Origin: Rhodospirillaceae bacterium
Lineage (GTDB): Bacteria > Pseudomonadota > Alphaproteobacteria > MPNO01 > UBA2964
Assembly (NCBI GenBank): GCA_002724505.1
Contig: PBOV01000172.1
Location: 1-10,238 of the forward strand
Reading direction: 5' to 3'
DNA: 10,238 bases
Positions 1 to 6,844 of this stretch are shown piece by piece. Both the position numbers and the translations under genes were made by a program. The notes beneath the pieces were generated by a model. The model did no database searches. It saw only the letters and a program-made list of their open reading frames with translations, and was not told where the DNA came from. How positions within the stretch are numbered: position 1 is the first letter of the stretch; each line of letters starts with the position of its first letter.

Positions 1-399
1 CAACAGCTAGGCCTTACGGGAACCCATCTTGGCTGCGAGCATGGTGTTTGCGGAGCTTGTACAATTTTATTAAATGGCCAAAGCGCTCGGTCATGTTTGA
101 TGTTGGCGGTTCAGGCAGATGGACAAGAAATTACAACGATTGAAGGGATAGCCCCTTCAGATGAAGAAATGCACCCCTTGCAGGAAGCATTTCGTGACAA
201 CCATGGCTTGCAGTGTGGTTTTTGTACTCCCGGTATGTTGACGACCTTGATCGAGTTTCTTGGTGACAATCCTGACCCCACTGAAGAAGAAGTCCGTATC
301 GCGATCAGCGGTAACCTCTGCCGTTGTACGGGCTATCAGGGCATTGTGGCTGCGGCCTTGGATGCTGCTCAAAGATTACGCAAAGCGGAGGGCGTTTAA
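1..399 (+). CDS. [2Fe-2S]-binding small subunit of a xanthine dehydrogenase/CoxS-like molybdenum hydroxylase (5' partial)
   Basis: Electron-transfer subunit that would carry electrons from the molybdenum cofactor subunit through two [2Fe-2S] clusters towards a FAD subunit. Reading frame 1 is open from the first base, so the true start lies upstream; 132 residues remain. The plant-type ferredoxin cluster is visible as CEHGVCGAC (residues 12-20 of the fragment) plus Cys32. The C-terminal helical cluster domain has Cys72 and Cys75 in [11 protein letters not shown] and Cys107 and Cys109 in CRCTGYQG. All eight cluster cysteines are therefore present. Family members are about 155-165 residues, so roughly 25-30 N-terminal residues are missing only because of the window edge. 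The stop is 3 bases before the large-subunit start, which indicates an operon and a two-protein complex. The family is certain; the substrate is not. Confidence 0.93.
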   Translation, partial: QQLGLTGTHLGCEHGVCGACTILLNGQSARSCLMLAVQADGQEITTIEGIAPSDEEMHPLQEAFRDNHGLQCGFCTPGMLTTLIEFLGDNPDPTEEEVRIAISGNLCRCTGYQGIVAAALDAAQRLRKAEGV

Positions 400-402
400 T
401 TC

Positions 403-2736
403 GTGAGCGGCTGGAAATTTTTTGGCAGCCGAGAAAAACGTTTAGAAGACCCTGTTCTCCTTAAGGGGCTGGGGCGTTTTGTTGACGATATTGCTTATCC
501 TGGAATGCTTCATGCGGCTTTTGTAAGAAGCCCACATGCTCATGCAACAATTGTTGCGATTAATAAAGAGCCCGCTTTAGCAATGCGTGGCGTTCACGCA
601 GTTTATACAATCGAGGAATTTAGGCCGTATTTAAACAATGATCGGCTTGTGGTTGGATTGCCCAGCCCATCATATAAACAGGAGCTTGATCGGCCTATCC
701 TAGCGGATTGTGAAGTTGTATATGTCGGTGAGCCTATAGCAATTGTCGTTGCAGATACTAGACATATAGCGGAAGATGCGGCGGCGATTGTTCGTGTGGA
801 TTACGATATTCTCTCTGCCGTTGCGGATTGCCGGGCGGCGCTAGAGAAGGGCTCGCCTCTGGCCCATTTATCGTCGCCCCATAATGTCCTGGCCCAATTT
901 GAAATTGGCTATGGTGATGTAGAATCAGCGTTTGCAAAGGCGCCGTACGTATTTTCAGAAACAATTTGGCAGCACCGCGGCGGAAGTCATTCAATTGAAT
1001 GTCGCGGTGCGGTTTCTATATACGACCCAGTTGAAGATTTTGTAACTCTTCATTGTGCCACTCAGGCTGCCCACACCGCAAAAAATATTCTAATCGACGT
1101 GCTTGGTATGAATGAGAACCAAATTCGTGTTTTCATCCCTGATGTCGGTGGTGGCTTTGGCCCAAAATTGGTCTTTTATCAAGAAGATGTATCCGTTGTT
1201 TTATCCTCCAAACTTTTAGGTCGTCCAGTAAAGTGGGTAGAAGATCGCCGCGAACACTTTATCTCCACAACACAAGAACGTGATCAGTTCTGGGATGTAG
1301 AGATCGCGGTAGATAAGAATGGAAAAATTTTAGGGCTCCGCGGTTCAATGATTCATGATCACGGTGCCTATACCGCGCGAGGTATAAATTTAGCCTTTAA
1401 CTCTGCGTTGATCGTCTCTTTACCCTATGAGGTTCCATGCTATGACATGGACGTAGTCTTGGCTGTAACTAACAAAGTGCCTGTAACGCCTGTGAGAGGA
1501 GCTGGACACCCTCAAGGTGTCTTTGTAATGGAGCGGTTGTTAGATCGTGCTGCGCGGGAGCTCAGCCTTGATCGTGCGGAAATTAGACGTCGTAATCTCA
1601 TAAAAACAGAAAAACTTCCTTACAAGAAAGAATTAAAAACTCGAGGCGAAGCGTTCGTCATTCTCGATAGCGGCAATTATCACGCCTGTATGGAAGATGC
1701 CCTAGAAAGGATTGATTTTTTAGGTTTTCCAGAAAAACAGCAACAAGCTTTAAAAGAAGGAAAATATATTGGCGTAGGGGTTGCTAATTACGTGAAGGGT
1801 ACAGGGCGAGGACCATTTGAAACCGTCTCTGTGCGGGTTGGTCCGTCCGGCAAGATTATGGTCTATAGCGGTGCAGCAGCGATGGGTCAAAGTACTCGAA
1901 CGATGTTAACACAAATTGTTGCCGAACACCTTGGCGGCGATATGCATAATATTGAGGTTGTTATTGGTGATAGCTCTGCCGTCCCGATGGGGATTGGGGG
2001 TTCTGCAAGCCGTCAAACGGTGACAGCCGGCTCCTCGGCGTTACTTGCAGCGATGGAAGTACGCAATAAGGCCTTAAAAATCGCGGCTCACATGCTGGAA
2101 ACCTCGGAAGATGATCTTGAATTTGATGGTGAAGAAATCCGAGTGAAGGGTGTCCCCGGTTTAAGAGTAGGACTTGGTGAGGTTGCACACGCTGTCGCGG
2201 GAACTCCGGGTTACGCTCTACCCGAGGGTATTGAGCCTGGTCTGGAGGCCACTAAGAATTTCTTAGTTGACGACCTTACCTTCGTTAATGGAACGGCAGC
2301 AGTTGAGCTGGAAGTTGACCCAGAAACTGGAGAGGTCACGATACTTAAATATGTTATTGTTCACGATTGTGGCACTATTGTTAATCCCATGATTGTGGAT
2401 GGGCAAGTGATTGGAGGTACGGTTCACGGCATTGGGAATTCATTGTTTGAATGGATGGGGTATGACGATACCGCGCAGCCAATCACTACTAATTTTTCCG
2501 AATATTTGCTTGTTACAGCGACAGAAATTCCTCAAATCGAAGTGGGTCATATGGAAAGTCCAACACCACTTAATCCCTTGGGTGTTAAGGGTGCCGGGGA
2601 GTGCGGGGTAGTTCCCGGCCCAGCAGCTATTATTTCTGCGGTTGAGGATGCACTTTCACCATTTGGGATTTTTATTGATCAGGCCCCTTTGCGGCCTCCT
2701 GAAATTGTTGAAAAAATTCAGGTAGCTAAGATTTAA
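403..2736 (+). CDS. Molybdopterin-binding large subunit, xanthine dehydrogenase/form II CoxL-like family
   Basis: Catalytic subunit of a cytoplasmic molybdenum hydroxylase, 777 residues, the normal length for the family. The N-terminal aldehyde oxidase/xanthine dehydrogenase a/b-hammerhead domain covers about residues 18-125 (GRFVDDI, LHAAFVRSPHAHA), and the molybdopterin-binding domain follows. Visible motifs are the glycine-rich DVGGGFGPK from residue 247, RGAGHPQG at 365-372, MGQST at 494-498, GGSASR, and GVKGAGECG at 727-735, where Glu733 is the expected catalytic base. Form I CO dehydrogenase has a Cys directly after the Arg of the loop at 365; here it is Gly366, so CO oxidation is not supported. 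The GTG start has GGAGGG at 387-392 upstream, inside the preceding gene's end. It pairs with the iron-sulfur subunit just upstream; a FAD subunit is not seen and may lie further upstream. Candidate substrates are aldehydes or N-heterocycles, undetermined. Confidence 0.92.
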   Translation: MSGWKFFGSREKRLEDPVLLKGLGRFVDDIAYPGMLHAAFVRSPHAHATIVAINKEPALAMRGVHAVYTIEEFRPYLNNDRLVVGLPSPSYKQELDRPILADCEVVYVGEPIAIVVADTRHIAEDAAAIVRVDYDILSAVADCRAALEKGSPLAHLSSPHNVLAQFEIGYGDVESAFAKAPYVFSETIWQHRGGSHSIECRGAVSIYDPVEDFVTLHCATQAAHTAKNILIDVLGMNENQIRVFIPDVGGGFGPKLVFYQEDVSVVLSSKLLGRPVKWVEDRREHFISTTQERDQFWDVEIAVDKNGKILGLRGSMIHDHGAYTARGINLAFNSALIVSLPYEVPCYDMDVVLAVTNKVPVTPVRGAGHPQGVFVMERLLDRAARELSLDRAEIRRRNLIKTEKLPYKKELKTRGEAFVILDSGNYHACMEDALERIDFLGFPEKQQQALKEGKYIGVGVANYVKGTGRGPFETVSVRVGPSGKIMVYSGAAAMGQSTRTMLTQIVAEHLGGDMHNIEVVIGDSSAVPMGIGGSASRQTVTAGSSALLAAMEVRNKALKIAAHMLETSEDDLEFDGEEIRVKGVPGLRVGLGEVAHAVAGTPGYALPEGIEPGLEATKNFLVDDLTFVNGTAAVELEVDPETGEVTILKYVIVHDCGTIVNPMIVDGQVIGGTVHGIGNSLFEWMGYDDTAQPITTNFSEYLLVTATEIPQIEVGHMESPTPLNPLGVKGAGECGVVPGPAAIISAVEDALSPFGIFIDQAPLRPPEIVEKIQVAKI

Positions 2737-2752
2737 GAAATTTTAAATTTCT
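2736..2752. repeat. 17-bp AT palindrome between convergent stops
   Basis: AGAAATTTTAAATTTCT is a perfect inverted repeat: 8-bp arms around one central T. It fills the space between the stop of the large subunit and the stop of the convergent regulator gene, touching both. A hairpin would have a weak AT-only stem with few G-C pairs and no clear T-tract, so it is at best a poor bidirectional terminator. A protein-binding site is an alternative. The inverted repeat is seen directly; the role is a guess. Confidence 0.4.
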
Positions 2753-3195
2753 CATTTACTTTTCCGAGCAACCTTCTCGCCTTTTTTGCGTCCGAGACCA
2801 ATCTTTTTTGCGAAATTGGAACGCTGTTCGGCGTAGTTGGGCGCCACCATTGGATAGTCCAATGGTAGTCCCCATTTGGTGCGGTAATCATCTGGGCTCA
2901 TTCCATAAGAAGCTCTTAAATGCCGTTTTAGCATTTTAAGTTTTTTGCCATCTTCCAAACAAACAATATATTCAGGTGTAATGGATCGGCGTATGCTAAT
3001 TGCGGGTTTTAACGCTTCAGTTGGCTTTTTTGAAGACTGAGTGTTTAAGGAGTTAAGAGATGAGTAAATATTATTTATGATATCAGGAACAAGCGCTGAA
3101 TTTACATCATTATGGCTCACATAAGCTGCCACAATTTCTACAGTCATTTTGAGAATTTTGTCGTTATCTACAATATTAATTTTATCTTCCGACAT
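2752..3195 (-). CDS. MucR/Ros-family transcriptional regulator with incomplete zinc-ligand set
   Basis: DNA-binding regulator of the alphaproteobacterial MucR/Ros family, whose members bind AT-rich DNA containing T-A steps, oligomerise through the N-terminus, often act as H-NS-like silencers and frequently regulate their own promoter. With this start the protein has 147 residues. The C-terminal zinc-finger-like domain runs from about residue 72 to 125 (TPEYIVCLEDGKKLKMLKRHL, then YRTKWGLPLDYPMVAPNYA). At the four Ros zinc positions I see Cys79, Asp82, His92 and Tyr97 instead of Cys-Cys-His-His. A basic tail (GRKKGEKVARKSK) ends the protein. An ATG four codons earlier (3207) would give 151 residues, but it has no Shine-Dalgarno sequence, whereas the chosen ATG has GGAA six bases upstream. 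It is convergent with the molybdenum hydroxylase operon and divergent from rpiB. Its targets cannot be deduced here. Confidence 0.9.
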   Translation of the reverse strand: MSEDKINIVDNDKILKMTVEIVAAYVSHNDVNSALVPDIINNIYSSLNSLNTQSSKKPTEALKPAISIRRSITPEYIVCLEDGKKLKMLKRHLRASYGMSPDDYRTKWGLPLDYPMVAPNYAEQRSNFAKKIGLGRKKGEKVARKSK

Positions 3196-3201
3196 TAAGT
3201 T

Positions 3202-3205
3202 TTCC
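3202..3205 (-). promoter_or_regulatory. Weak ribosome binding site deciding the MucR-family start
   Basis: On the minus strand GGAA is followed by six bases and then ATG at 3195-3193. The upstream in-frame ATG at 3207-3205 is preceded only by A/T-rich sequence with no purine-rich SD-like motif. This favours the shorter protein. The motif is short, so the call is tentative. Confidence 0.4.
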
Positions 3206-3264
3206 ATTTAATTTAAGTAAAATTTTTATAAAAAAATTAAACACTAAGATGTTTTTTTATTTTT

Positions 3265-3277
3265 TTGACTCTGTCAA
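3265..3277. promoter_or_regulatory. TTGAC-TCT-GTCAA palindrome: opposed -35-like boxes or operator
   Basis: The 13-mer TTGACTCTGTCAA is a perfect inverted repeat with 5-bp arms and a 3-bp centre. It presents TTGACT on the plus strand (3265-3270) and the consensus -35 hexamer TTGACA on the minus strand (3277-3272). A second inverted repeat, GACTCT (3267-3272) and AGAGTC (3283-3288), overlaps it. No good -10 hexamer follows at 16-18 bp on either strand, so it may be an operator rather than a promoter core. It sits between divergent genes, about 70 bp upstream of the regulator's start. Confidence 0.35.
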
Positions 3278-3402
3278 TAAAAAGAGTCTGAATATTTTTA
3301 TTTAGCCAAAACTTTATTATTTTTTCCTGTGAACACTTGATTTATTCTAAAAACTTTTTTGGAAATTAAGCAATACTCGCAAAAAGAGTAAAGGGCGGTA
3401 AT

Positions 3403-3441
3403 TGGTATAGGCTGGCATTAGATCAACTAGATATGGTATAG
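3403..3441 (+). repeat. Direct repeat of TGGTATAG upstream of rpiB
   Basis: The octamer TGGTATAG occurs at 3403-3410 and again at 3434-3441, a period of 31 bp or about three helical turns, so both copies face the same side of the DNA. Each copy fits the start of an extended -10 element (TG, one base, TATA). Confidence 0.4.
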
Positions 3442-3442
3442 A
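3434..3442 (+). promoter_or_regulatory. Candidate extended -10 promoter element for rpiB operon
   Basis: TGGTATAGA matches the extended -10 form TG-N-TATAAT in the TG and in four of the six hexamer positions (hexamer at 3437-3442). Transcription would begin near 3449, leaving a leader of about 30 bases before the rpiB ATG. The best -35 candidate, CTGGCA at 3412-3417, lies 19 bp upstream, longer than ideal. This is inferred from sequence alone. Confidence 0.35.
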
Positions 3443-3479
3443 TAGCTTACAAACTCTTAATCCTTTTGGCTAAAATGTT

Positions 3480-3914
3480 ATGTTGCAGAAAACGATAGCA
3501 GTGGGCGCTGATCATGGCGGTTACAAACTTAAACGAGACCTTGCTAAGCAGCTACGTGGGATGGGTTTTGAGGTGCTGGATTTTGGTACTGATAACTTTG
3601 ATGCTGTCGATTATCCAGATATAGCAGAGGTGGTTGTAAGTGCTATTTTAAAGGGGCAGGCGGGACAGGGCGTATTGGTGTGCGGGAGCGGAATAGGCAT
3701 GTCAATCGCTGCAAACCGTCATAACGGGATTAGGGCGGCGCTTTGTAATAATGAAAAAGCGGCTGAATTAGCGAGACAGCACAATAACGCCAACATTCTT
3801 GTTCTCGGCGAAAGACTAATAGAATTATCGGTTGCAAAACAATGTGTTGAAAGGTTTTTTTTATCTGAGTTCGAAGGTGGGAGACACCACAAACGTGTAC
3901 AAAAACTTGGATAA
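3480..3914 (+). CDS. rpiB: Ribose-5-phosphate isomerase B
   Basis: Interconverts ribose 5-phosphate and ribulose 5-phosphate in the cytoplasm (LacA/RpiB fold). The 144-residue length is typical. Family signatures are GADHGGYKLK near the N-terminus (His12), DFGT and YPD at about 35-47, the nucleophile loop VCGSGIGMSIAANR with catalytic Cys68, and ARQHNNANILVLGER with His101. The C-terminal FEGGRHHKRV contributes phosphate-binding Arg residues. Ser70 stands where E. coli RpiB has Thr, a mild change. The frame is closed by TAA nine bases upstream of the ATG, so this start is forced, yet no clear Shine-Dalgarno precedes it. First gene of the plus-strand cluster, 33 bases before glyA. Its product ribulose 5-phosphate is the substrate of the RibB domain encoded downstream. 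Confidence 0.96.
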   Translation: MLQKTIAVGADHGGYKLKRDLAKQLRGMGFEVLDFGTDNFDAVDYPDIAEVVVSAILKGQAGQGVLVCGSGIGMSIAANRHNGIRAALCNNEKAAELARQHNNANILVLGERLIELSVAKQCVERFFLSEFEGGRHHKRVQKLG

Positions 3915-3947
3915 ATTGAAATATATTATGGAGGGGTTGGTAGGGTA

Positions 3948-5258
3948 ATGAAGAGTGCTACTTCGGGGGCTTTGAAGCCGCTCAATGGCAACTTTTTCTC
4001 AAATGATTTGAGTGAGAGTGATCCCCAAATTTTTGAAGCCGTTAAAGGCGAGCTTGGACGTCTTCAAAATCAGGTAGAATTGATTGCATCCGAAAATATA
4101 GTTTCCAATGCGGTTTTGGAAGCAGCCGGCTCAATTATGACAAATAAATACGCTGAAGGTTATCCTGGTCGGCGGTACTATGGTGGGTGCGAGTTTGTTG
4201 ATGCGGCTGAACAGCTAGCATTGGACCGCGCAAGGGAACTATTTGGCTGTGCTTACGCCAACGTGCAGCCGCATGCCGGTGCACAGGCAAATCTGGCAGT
4301 TTATGTTGCCCTCTGTAAACCCGGAGATAGGTTGTTAGGTATGTCGTTGGCAGCCGGTGGACATTTGACTCACGGGGCTAAACCCAATTTCTCTGGTAAG
4401 TGGATGGATGCGGTCCAATATGGCGTTCAAAAAAATGATTGTCGGATTGACTATGATGAAGTTGAGGCTTTAGCGAAGGAACATAATCCAAAAATAATTG
4501 TTGCTGGTGGCTCGGCGTATCCACGTATTATTGACTTTGCGCGGTGTCGTCAGATAGCAGATTCTGTTGGGGCATACTTAATGGTTGATATGGCGCATTT
4601 TGCAGGATTGGTTGCTGGAGGTGTGTACCCTAGTCCTCTGCCGCATGCGCATGTCGTAACAACCACGACGCATAAAACTTTGCGTGGTCCGCGGGGTGGG
4701 ATGATTCTTACTAACGATGAAGAAATTGGGAAAAGAATAAACTCCTCTATTTTTCCAGGCACTCAGGGAGGGCCATTAATGCATTTAATTGCGGCGAAAG
4801 CAGTCGCATTTAAAGAAGCATTGCAACCAGAATTCAAAAAATATGCTTCACGTGTTGTTGACAACGCTAACGTTTTGGCGACAACGCTTTTGAATGAAGG
4901 ACTGGATATTGTCTCAGGAGGAACAGATACACATCTGATTTTAGTAGACCTAAGACCAAAAGGAATTACCGGGAAGGAGGCTGAAGCGAGCCTTGAAAGC
5001 GCTGGCATCACTTGCAATAAGAATGGTATTCCGTTCGACCCAGAGAAACCAACAATTACCTCAGGAATAAGGCTTGGGACCCCAGCCGCGACTACACGTG
5101 GTTTTGGTTCTGAGGAGTTCAAGGCAGTAGGGAATTTGATTGTTGAGGTGCTTAATGGTTTAGCTGTCCGCAATGGTGATAATAGCGAGGTTGAACAAAA
5201 AGTTCGTAAAAAGGTGTATGAACTTTGTCATCATTTTCCAATCTACACTAACCAATAA
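3948..5258 (+). CDS. glyA: Serine hydroxymethyltransferase
   Basis: PLP-dependent cytoplasmic enzyme that converts serine and tetrahydrofolate to glycine and 5,10-methylene-THF, the main source of one-carbon units for purine and thymidylate synthesis. The protein has 436 residues, slightly longer than the usual 415-430 because of an N-terminal extension of about 15 residues. Signatures are ELIASEN near residue 45, [13 protein letters not shown] at 68-80, [17 protein letters not shown], and [14 protein letters not shown], in which Lys243 is the Schiff-base lysine. [15 protein letters not shown] occurs in the C-terminal domain. The start ATG is preceded by GGAGGGG at 3930-3936. It lies between rpiB and nrdR, a neighbour set common in Alphaproteobacteria. 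No internal stop or frameshift. Confidence 0.98.
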   Translation: MKSATSGALKPLNGNFFSNDLSESDPQIFEAVKGELGRLQNQVELIASENIVSNAVLEAAGSIMTNKYAEGYPGRRYYGGCEFVDAAEQLALDRARELFGCAYANVQPHAGAQANLAVYVALCKPGDRLLGMSLAAGGHLTHGAKPNFSGKWMDAVQYGVQKNDCRIDYDEVEALAKEHNPKIIVAGGSAYPRIIDFARCRQIADSVGAYLMVDMAHFAGLVAGGVYPSPLPHAHVVTTTTHKTLRGPRGGMILTNDEEIGKRINSSIFPGTQGGPLMHLIAAKAVAFKEALQPEFKKYASRVVDNANVLATTLLNEGLDIVSGGTDTHLILVDLRPKGITGKEAEASLESAGITCNKNGIPFDPEKPTITSGIRLGTPAATTRGFGSEEFKAVGNLIVEVLNGLAVRNGDNSEVEQKVRKKVYELCHHFPIYTNQ

Positions 5259-5277
5259 CTAGAGGGGCAAGGACGAA

Positions 5278-5739
5278 ATGCATTGTCCGTTTTGTGGAAC
5301 TGAAGATACTCAGGTTAAGGATTCCAGGCCAACTGAAGAAGGCGCAGCAATTCGCCGTAGGCGTGCTTGTAATGGATGTGGAGCCAGGTTTACTACTTTT
5401 GAAAGGGTACAACTTCGTGAGCTTACTGTTGTTAAACAAAATGGTAAGCGAGAACCCTTTGATCGGGATAAGTTGGCGCGGTCGCTGAATCCCTCCCTCC
5501 GTAAACGACAGGTTGATCCGGAACGGGTGGAACGTTTGATCAACAGTATTATCCGTCGACTAGAAAGTAGTGGTGAAAGTGACGTAAAATCTAAGCGTAT
5601 TGGTGAACTCGTTATGGATGGGCTTTCCACATTAGATTCCGTTGCTTACGTTCGTTTTGCATCAGTTTATAGGAACTTCAGAGAGGCTAGAGATTTTGAA
5701 GACTTTGTAGGGACACTTGGTGACCTTGACTATAATTAA
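5278..5739 (+). CDS. nrdR: Transcriptional repressor NrdR
   Basis: Nucleotide-sensing repressor of ribonucleotide reductase genes that binds paired NrdR boxes upstream of nrd operons. The 153-residue length is standard. The N-terminal zinc ribbon has Cys3, Cys6, Cys31 and Cys34 (MHCPFCG and [12 protein letters not shown]) with an Arg-rich segment IRRRR between the pairs. The ATP-cone domain runs from about residue 49 to 139, beginning [16 protein letters not shown], and the typical ASVYRNF follows near the end. GAGGGG (5262-5267) and AAGGA (5269-5273) precede the ATG. It lies 19 bases after glyA, and its 3' end overlaps ribD, so it is expected to be on the same transcript. No nrd gene is in the window, so its targets are elsewhere. 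Confidence 0.98.
   Translation: MHCPFCGTEDTQVKDSRPTEEGAAIRRRRACNGCGARFTTFERVQLRELTVVKQNGKREPFDRDKLARSLNPSLRKRQVDPERVERLINSIIRRLESSGESDVKSKRIGELVMDGLSTLDSVAYVRFASVYRNFREARDFEDFVGTLGDLDYN
5708..5713 (+). promoter_or_regulatory. Ribosome binding site deciding the ribD start
   Basis: TAGGGA lies inside the end of nrdR, six bases before GTG 5720 and only three before TTG 5717. The spacing favours the GTG. The later in-frame ATG at 5756 has no Shine-Dalgarno sequence and would remove residues preceding the conserved [13 protein letters not shown] start of the deaminase domain. Confidence 0.55.
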
Positions 5740-6841
5740 CGCCGATAAAGCCCATATGCGGACCGCTATTAATTTAGCTCAACGAGGTTTAGGACAGACT
5801 TGGCCAAATCCCTCTGTGGGATGTGTTATTGTTTTAGATGATATCGTAGTCGGCAGAGGATGGACCCAACAGGGTGGAAGACCGCATGCGGAAACAGTAG
5901 CTTTGGGGCAGTCGGGGGATGCTGCTCGTGGGGCGACTGTCTACGTTACGTTGGAGCCATGCTCGCATGATGGTTTAACAGAACCCTGCGCGAAAGCACT
6001 AATCGATGCAGGAGTTGCCCGTGTCGTGGTCGGATTGGAAGATCCTGATCCTCGGGTTAACGGAAGAGGCATTAAAATGCTTCGGGACGCAGGAATTAAT
6101 GTAAATGTTGGGGTCTGTGCATCTGAGGCGGAACGCGTTACATCTGGTTTTCTGAAACGCAATACGGATGATCGTCCACTGATTACGCTCAAATTGGCAA
6201 CGACTCTAGACGGCCGGATTGCAACAAAGTCTGGTGATAGCAAGTGGATAACAGGAGACGCTGCGCGACGCTCGGGGCATATGTTAAGAGCAAATCACGA
6301 CGCCATTTTGGTTGGATCCCTTACCGCATTAAAAGACGACCCATCTTTGACGTGTCGTTTGCCTGGGATGTTTAACCGTTCCCCTCTGCGTATTGTGGTT
6401 GATGGGCGCATGCGTTTGCCACTAACCCATAATTTAGTGGTAGGAGCACCCGAGATACCTACATGGCTCTTTACGTTTTCTGAAACCTGCCAAAATTCTG
6501 GCCGCCGCCGCGCTTATCAAGAAGCAGGCGTGAAAGTTTTTGATATTAATCCCGATGAAAATGGTTATCCCGATTTAAAAGTACTTGTTGGTGTCTTAGC
6601 TGAAAAAGGGATAACACGTTTACTTATAGAAGGCGGTGGGATAATTGCTTCTGCCTTTTTGAAACTTGGATTAATAGACGAAGTATTTTGGTATCGTTCC
6701 GCTAAGATTATTGGCAATGAAGGCTTACCTGCAATTGCTGGTATGGGCATAGAGCGTCTGCAGGATGCAATAAATATGAAAACGCATTATGTAGAACGTG
6801 TTGGCGACGATTTCGTCGAGCAATATAGTCTTACGGGGTAA
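5720..6841 (+). CDS. ribD: Bifunctional riboflavin pyrimidine deaminase/reductase RibD
   Basis: Catalyses the two middle steps of riboflavin synthesis, deamination and then NADPH-dependent side-chain reduction of the pyrimidine made from GTP. 373 residues from GTG 5720; TTG 5717 would add one residue. The N-terminal cytidine-deaminase-like domain covers about 1-150: [11 protein letters not shown], then HAE with zinc ligand His56 and proton shuttle Glu58, then [11 protein letters not shown] with zinc ligands Cys81 and Cys90. The reductase domain covers about 155-373: [12 protein letters not shown] with Lys158 and Asp164, KWITG at 175-179, [13 protein letters not shown], and the NADPH-binding EGGG at 304-307. 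In the deaminase loop Leu86 replaces a residue that is usually Lys or Arg. The gene overlaps nrdR by 20 bases and lies 3 bases before ribE, implying translational coupling. Confidence 0.96.
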   Translation: MTLTIINADKAHMRTAINLAQRGLGQTWPNPSVGCVIVLDDIVVGRGWTQQGGRPHAETVALGQSGDAARGATVYVTLEPCSHDGLTEPCAKALIDAGVARVVVGLEDPDPRVNGRGIKMLRDAGINVNVGVCASEAERVTSGFLKRNTDDRPLITLKLATTLDGRIATKSGDSKWITGDAARRSGHMLRANHDAILVGSLTALKDDPSLTCRLPGMFNRSPLRIVVDGRMRLPLTHNLVVGAPEIPTWLFTFSETCQNSGRRRAYQEAGVKVFDINPDENGYPDLKVLVGVLAEKGITRLLIEGGGIIASAFLKLGLIDEVFWYRSAKIIGNEGLPAIAGMGIERLQDAINMKTHYVERVGDDFVEQYSLTG

Positions 6842-6844
6842 AAA

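Larger units (their letters stand above)
3196..3479. other. AT-rich divergent intergenic/control region
   Basis: This 284-bp stretch between the divergent MucR-family gene and rpiB has no convincing ORF. It is strongly A/T-rich, especially 3208-3370, with many T and A runs and T-A steps, the kind of DNA that MucR/Ros proteins are known to bind. It contains a TTGAC/GTCAA palindrome, an overlapping GACTCT...AGAGTC inverted repeat and a repeated TGGTATAG element near rpiB, listed separately. The octamer-like AAAAAGAGT also occurs twice (3279-3287 and 3381-3389), which may be chance in such composition. Both neighbouring promoters must lie here unless transcription reads in from outside. Confidence 0.6.

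Noticed and set aside
2411..2611. Short plus-strand frame inside the large-subunit gene
   Set aside because: It is in another frame of a fully conserved molybdenum hydroxylase region that includes the catalytic motif; no independent signature.
403..2736. Annotation as aerobic carbon monoxide dehydrogenase large subunit
   Set aside because: The loop that carries the active-site Cys in form I CoxL reads RGAG here, with Gly after the Arg; only general family membership is supported.
3267..3288. Intrinsic terminator at GACTCT...AGAGTC
   Set aside because: The stem is only 6 bp with a 10-base loop, the downstream sequence is mixed A/T rather than a T-run, and no gene on either strand ends just before it.
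3208..3479. tRNA or structured small RNA in the divergent intergenic region
   Set aside because: No cloverleaf, CCA end or GC-rich stem is seen; the composition is mostly A/T runs.
3915..3947. Riboswitch or promoter upstream of glyA
   Set aside because: The gap is only 33 bases and is largely occupied by a Shine-Dalgarno sequence; glycine riboswitches are much longer.
4763..5173. Minus-strand open frame of 136 codons inside glyA
   Set aside because: Its translation is low-complexity and resembles no family, and it lies wholly opposite a well-conserved glyA coding region; it is a frame shadow.
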